Origin: Ideonella sp.
GTDB taxonomy: Bacteria > Pseudomonadota > Gammaproteobacteria > Burkholderiales > Burkholderiaceae_C
Reading direction: 5' to 3'
Assembly (NCBI RefSeq): GCF_016702655.1
Contig: NZ_JADJDO010000040.1
Span: forward strand, 242,392-306,391
Length of the DNA stretch: 64,000 bases
The position numbers were made by a program, and so were the translations under genes. Each line of letters starts with the position of its first letter. The stretch's first letter is position 1. The notes under the pieces were generated by a model. It was given only the letters and a program-made list of their open reading frames with translations. It searched no databases and had not been told where the DNA came from. Of the stretch, positions 60,744 through 64,000 are shown piece after piece.

Positions 60744-60886
60744 CGCAATCACAGCGCCGCCCGGTCTTCGCCTCGAAGGCCCGTGTGCCGGCAGGGCTTG
60801 AGGGGCAGCACAATCGATCGTTCATGGCCTCGCGGGCCGAGCGCCGTGCCGGAGCGGGGCCGGCGCGAGCGAGGGCGCGACGGCGA

Positions 60887-61534
60887 TCACTGCCGAGCAA
60901 GAACCACGTGCGTGGCAAGTGGCGAGCTTTCGTGCCTGGTGCAGGCGTAGCCCAGGGCAGGAAGGTTGATGCCTTCGAAGAGCCTTTCACCCGCGCCAAG
61001 CAGGACCGGCGCAATGGCGATGTGCATCTCGTCGATCAGGCGTTGGCGAAGATACTGTTGGATGACGTTGACGCCGCCGCCAAGACGAACATCCTGCCTG
61101 CGGCTGCTTCGCGCGCTTGCGCCAGGGCGGCGGCAACGCCTTCCGTCACGAAGTGGAAGGTCGTTCCTCCTTCCATCACCAGCGGCGCACGCGGGCGTGT
61201 GGGTCAACACGAACACCGGGACGTGATAGACAGGGTTCTCGCCCCACCAACCCCGCCAGCTCTCATCTGGCCAGGGGCCGCGGACCGGCCCGGAACATGT
61301 TCCTGCCGAGAATCCAGGCCCCGATGTTCTGAAAGCCTCGGGCGGCAAAGTCATCATCAATGCCCGCCTCTCCACCATCGCTGCCGAACACGTTCTTCTG
61401 AATCGTTCGCGTGGAGAGGGCCCAGCCATGAAGCGAGGTGCCTCCCACGCCGAGGGGGTTGTCGATGTCCTGGCCTGGGCCAGCGCCGAAGCCGTCGAGT
61501 GAGATCGGGAAACGTGCTACACGAAGCTTGACAT
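60887..61534 (-). pseudogene. Dihydrofolate-reductase-family protein, frameshifted
   Basis: Pieces in different frames reconstruct a RibD C-terminal/DHFR-like protein of about 210 residues. They are RVARFPISLDGFGAGPGQDIDNPLGVGG through FAARGFQNIGAWILGRNMF (first frame), then GPVRGPWPDESWRGWWGENPVYHVPVFVLTH (second frame). VMEGGTTFHFVTEG is in a third frame, and finally GGGVNVIQQYLRQRLIDEMHIAIAPVLLGAGE returns to the second frame. At least three one-base changes break it. It is a relic unless the sequence is faulty. It lies between hicA and the vapC relic. Confidence 0.82.
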
Positions 61535-61558
61535 GGCGTTTCCCGGACGTGTGAGTGA

Positions 61559-61852
61559 TCACGAAAGACGGCCTGTGACACCACCGCGCCGAAAGGTGTT
61601 CCGATCTCGGCCGCCCGGACGTGATCCTCGCGATCCGGCTGCAGGAAGCCGAGTGCAGCGAAGCTCTCGATCAGTCGATCGCGGGATTTCGGCCCGGAGA
61701 AGCCCTGCAGCAACTCCTGCGGGACGAGCCCCGTGGTGAAAACCTGATCGGCACCGAGCAATGCCTCGCGAAGTGCGAGCACCCTCCGGACACGACACCT
61801 GCGTCCGCCGCAGCGCCAGCGACCACACGCTGGTGTCGACGAGAAAGCTCAC
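61559..61852 (-). pseudogene. vapC: VapC-type PIN-domain toxin, decayed
   Basis: The start is intact (GTG at 61852): FLVDTSVWSLALRR with the first PIN aspartate. It then shifts frame, continuing as ALREALLGADQVFTTGLVPQELLQGFSGPKSRDRLIESFAALGFLQPDREDH in another frame, then back (NTFRRGGV). The usual middle (IDALLAQLC) seems deleted before AVFRDH. VapC RNases need four acidic residues, and the later ones are missing. It overlaps the vapB relic by GTGA, as in active vapBC operons. Confidence 0.75.
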
Positions 61853-62064
61853 TTCCTGCGCGTCCGTTCAGCCCTGTAGTCGAAAGACGCATCCCACTTG
61901 AGCTTGCCGAACAGATCCACGATGCGCCTGCACACCGCGCGCGATGAATTCCTGCAGCTGCGCCCGGTGACGGCGGCCTCTTTGTCGGCTCGCACCACGC
62001 GTGGAAGGCGTTGATCCAGCAGTTCCTGGTCGGCAAGATTGGGTACGCGTGCGGATCTCCTCAT
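61849..62064 (-). pseudogene. vapB: VapB-type antitoxin, frameshifted
   Basis: Fragments recover a VapB of about 70 residues: TNLADQELLDQ near the N-terminus, then KEAAVTG in a second frame, then RIVDLFGKLKWDASFDYRAERTRRK at the C-terminus, a VapB signature (DLFG..W/D..YDY.). At least two one-base shifts separate these. The ATG at 62064 is the nearest start. With vapC it forms a dead toxin-antitoxin pair. Confidence 0.65.
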
Positions 62065-62633
62065 ATTCAGTTCACAGAGGGTGAGGCGAGCAACAGTTGA
62101 TGCCTCGACGCAGCGTCGGCCAGCGCAGACTGTCGCTTTAAAACTCGACACGACGTGGATACTGAACCAGCGGGCACGGCACCATACAGACTTCGAAGAA
62201 GGCAGCAATGTTGCTCAGGATTCTCTGTTTGCGGGCGCAGCAGTAGCGTCATTGCTTTGGGCGCGGGATGTCAGCGGGTGAAGTCGTGGATGCTTTCCAG
62301 TCTTATCGTGCCGCCCCACGGACGTCTGGATGTAGCCCTACATAGACAAATCACCGCCCAGGAAGCGAGCGTGAGGGGATGGGAGACGATCGCGCCCGGC
62401 TCTGCAGCAGACACGCTTTCTGCAAGAGAAACCTGCAATTTGTTTCAGAGGCGGCGCTGCCAACGTAATTGGCGCAGGCTCGGTCGCCCAGAAAGAGGAT
62501 GGATGTGTGCATTCATCAGATCCCTCCACACACACGCGGTGGCGTTCTGGCGTTGTGTGGCGTGGTTCAACCCCCGGTGGTAGTTCCGGGGCGGCTTCGG
62601 CTCGGACGGTAATCCAGATCATTTTCCATCTTC
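62065..62633. other. Intergenic accessory sequence without a recognised gene
   Basis: About 570 nt with no convincing coding region on either strand. GC is clearly lower and codon structure is lost compared with the rest of the window. Short open frames exist but resemble no family I know. It may be decayed mobile DNA. Confidence 0.4.
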
Positions 62634-63128
62634 TTGGATGCAGACTGCACAGGTAGATTGGTGACAGGATTCGGCCCCTCTCCCTACTCGGGCGTGAACG
62701 GATGGGGCACTCTGGGTAAAGCCACCATCTGGAAAAAGCGCGCGGTGGACCCGTCGTTGTTCGGAAGATGCTGCACCCAAATACCCACGGCTCGGGCGTG
62801 CGTTGGAACTGCTTGCCTGGTCAAGTCTAACCGCCCTGGAATAGGTTTCTCGGTTGTCGCCTCGCCAATTGAACTTTGGTTTGCCGTAGGTCAGTGTGTG
62901 AACGGGTCAAAGAAGGTCTGTCTTCAGAAGTGCAGGTACATCCTTGGTCAGGAATATTACGATGATGGCTTGATCGGTGGTCTCGCAAGCAGATGTGAAG
63001 TCCCTCTTCTTAACTTCCTCCGCCAATGCGGCAAAACTGGCAATCTCTGTGGACATCGGCAATCTTTCTGCGAATCCGCGCCTCCGCGGTCTTGGGCAGC
63101 ATCATCACGAAAGATATTGTTGATGTAA
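62634..63128 (+). CDS. Hypothetical protein in a lower-GC segment
   Basis: An open frame of 164 residues from a TTG (other starts possible, such as a GTG about 27 nt in). It has about a dozen Cys and hydrophobic stretches such as GFSVVASPIELWFAVGQCV and YYDDGLIGGLAS. There is no clear ribosome-binding site or signal peptide. The codon use and GC (about 50-55%) differ sharply from neighbouring genes, suggesting acquired DNA. It could also be non-coding. I cannot assign a function. Confidence 0.3.
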   Translation: MDADCTGRLVTGFGPSPYSGVNGWGTLGKATIWKKRAVDPSLFGRCCTQIPTARACVGTACLVKSNRPGIGFSVVASPIELWFAVGQCVNGSKKVCLQKCRYILGQEYYDDGLIGGLASRCEVPLLNFLRQCGKTGNLCGHRQSFCESAPPRSWAASSRKILLM

Positions 63129-63354
63129 GTGGCTAATCTCTCTTTACTCCAAACCTTGTATGTGACAAAGGAGTTCCTGTGCTCAGTCGGCTACCACGCC
63201 TTGGTGATGACAGTAGGCCCTAGATGCTGGCGGGGCGTTGTCAAGAGGCACGCTGGTCTGACATCGAGCGAGGTCCACATGCGCAGCCCCCCATAGCCGA
63301 CCAAGTGCACTGGCCGCCCCTTGACAAGATCAACGCGAATTTGACGGAGGTGCC
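63129..63354. other. Non-coding spacer before the DUF2126 relic
   Basis: About 225 nt where GC rises back to the window norm near 63220. I see no gene, repeat or terminator. The junction between acquired and ancestral DNA probably lies here. Confidence 0.35.
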
Positions 63355-64000
63355 AGGTCGCTTCCGCCGCAGATCGAGCGTGAACGGAAAAAGTCGCGTT
63401 ATATTGCGCTCCTCGCGCCTGACCTTCCTCTTATCCCCGGCGTATGCCCTGATGCGGAAGAATCGCGCCAGCCGCCGCGCCCCCGCCTCGTAGGCGTTGA
63501 TCGAAGGTGTCGTAACTGCGCCCGCCCGGGTGGGCTACGCCGGTAGTACTGGCAGTCGCCCATGGCGCGGCCCATCCAGGTGTCGATGAGGGGTCGGGGC
63601 GTCAGCGGCGCCTGCATCGTCGATGCTCGTGCGCAGCGCGGAGAGACTGATTGCCAGGCGCGGTGCAACGCGCTGACGTCAGCCGAACCCGCCATCTTTG
63701 CCGGTGGGTTGCAGGCGGCGGCATCGCCGGCGCGGGCGTTGGCGGCGTAGATGGCGGTCGTCGACGCGCCGGTGACGTGCTGTGCACGCGCTCTACTGAC
63801 GAAGGCGACAAGCGCACCGTGCCAACGCGCGCCCTCTCTCGCCCATCACGCCAGGGCTCGGAGCGCGAGGCGCAGCTTCCGACCGACGCCGTGCTGCGGC
63901 GAAGTCGCCGATTTTGGGAAAGCGGCAAATCCAGAGGTGGCGCAAATCATAGCTGCGTGCAGCGGGTAGCCCAGGCCGCGCATCTCGCCGAGCACGTCCT
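63355..64000 (-). pseudogene. DUF2126 (transglutaminase-associated) protein, decayed C-terminal part
   Basis: On the minus strand, in shifting frames, the C-terminal part of a DUF2126 protein can be read. From the window edge inward it reads RFPKIGDFAA, then GTVR.. with SSVERV, LQPTGKDGG, and VSALHRAWQ. PLIDTWMGRAMGDCQYY follows, then VAHPGGRSYDTF (about 63520-63545), INAYEAGARRLARFFRI (about 63470-63520) and FPFTLDLRRK (about 63360-63390). At least five frame changes are needed. DUF2126 proteins (about 1100 residues) normally lie directly upstream of an ATP-grasp/alpha-E gene and a transglutaminase gene, both of which are found intact at 56613-60010 in the same direction. Confidence 0.75.

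Overview
This is a GC-rich (about 70%) stretch of chromosome whose protein sequences look like Betaproteobacteria, order Burkholderiales, closest in character to the Leptothrix/Rubrivivax/Methylibium group. That placement is inferred from gene content and protein flavour (PPi-dependent phosphofructokinase, VC_2705-type symporter locus, flagellar gene order, short REP-like repeats), not from a search.

Layout. 1-9 kb: start of carA, then a mixed housekeeping block (GlcG-like protein, YccA, rlmD, a small secreted protein, an AI-2E-type permease, a membrane-anchored glutaredoxin, ridA-plsY-ybaK, an aldo/keto reductase, a TonB-like anchored hypothetical). 9-13.3 kb: a minus-strand lipid/acyl operon (enoyl-CoA hydratase, esterase, GNAT, acyl-CoA synthetase) whose last gene is broken by a short inverted duplication. 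13.3-20.5 kb: hydrolase, DnaQ-like exonuclease, a CBS/cNMP/nucleotidyltransferase regulator, a frameshifted sodium:solute symporter with its DUF4212 partner, TPR and membrane proteins. 20.6-27 kb: prfB with its programmed frameshift, pepN, PPi-type phosphofructokinase, tRNA-Thr(CGT), a CnoX-like thioredoxin. 27-28.2 kb: a decayed IS110-family element beside a 104-bp palindrome. 28.2-39.9 kb: a flagellar basal-body and export cluster, fliE divergent from fliFGHIJKLMNOPQR. 40.2-50.2 kb: M16 peptidase, soluble pyrophosphatase, membrane proton pyrophosphatase with an OmpA-like tail, Wzi-like protein, MscS channel, HDAC-like amidohydrolase. 50.2-55.5 kb: MoxR-DUF58-transglutaminase operon running without a stop codon into an MltB-type lytic transglycosylase. 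55.5-60 kb: GNAT, a small membrane protein, and a transglutaminase plus ATP-grasp/alpha-E pair. 60-64 kb: an accessory, partly lower-GC region with an apparently intact HicAB toxin-antitoxin pair and decayed remains of VapBC, a dihydrofolate-reductase-family protein and a DUF2126 protein.

How the genes relate. Three genes handle pyrophosphate (PPi-PFK, soluble PPase, H+-PPase), suggesting that PPi is both recycled and used as an energy currency. The flagellar genes encode the MS ring, the C ring and much of the type III export apparatus. The MoxR/DUF58/transglutaminase/MltB block and the separate transglutaminase/ATP-grasp block are two distinct peptide- or envelope-related loci. The second normally includes DUF2126, and here an accessory insertion of about 3.3 kb separates DUF2126 from its partners.

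Repeats. Two families stand out: a roughly 65-bp REP-like element (four near full-length copies and two fragments, one copy inside mltB) and a roughly 190-bp structured element present twice, each time directly after the stop codon of a minus-strand gene. Coding quality is high across the flagellar and housekeeping genes, so the multiple frameshifts in the accessory regions probably reflect real decay. The single symporter frameshift and the missing stop before mltB could be either real or sequence error.
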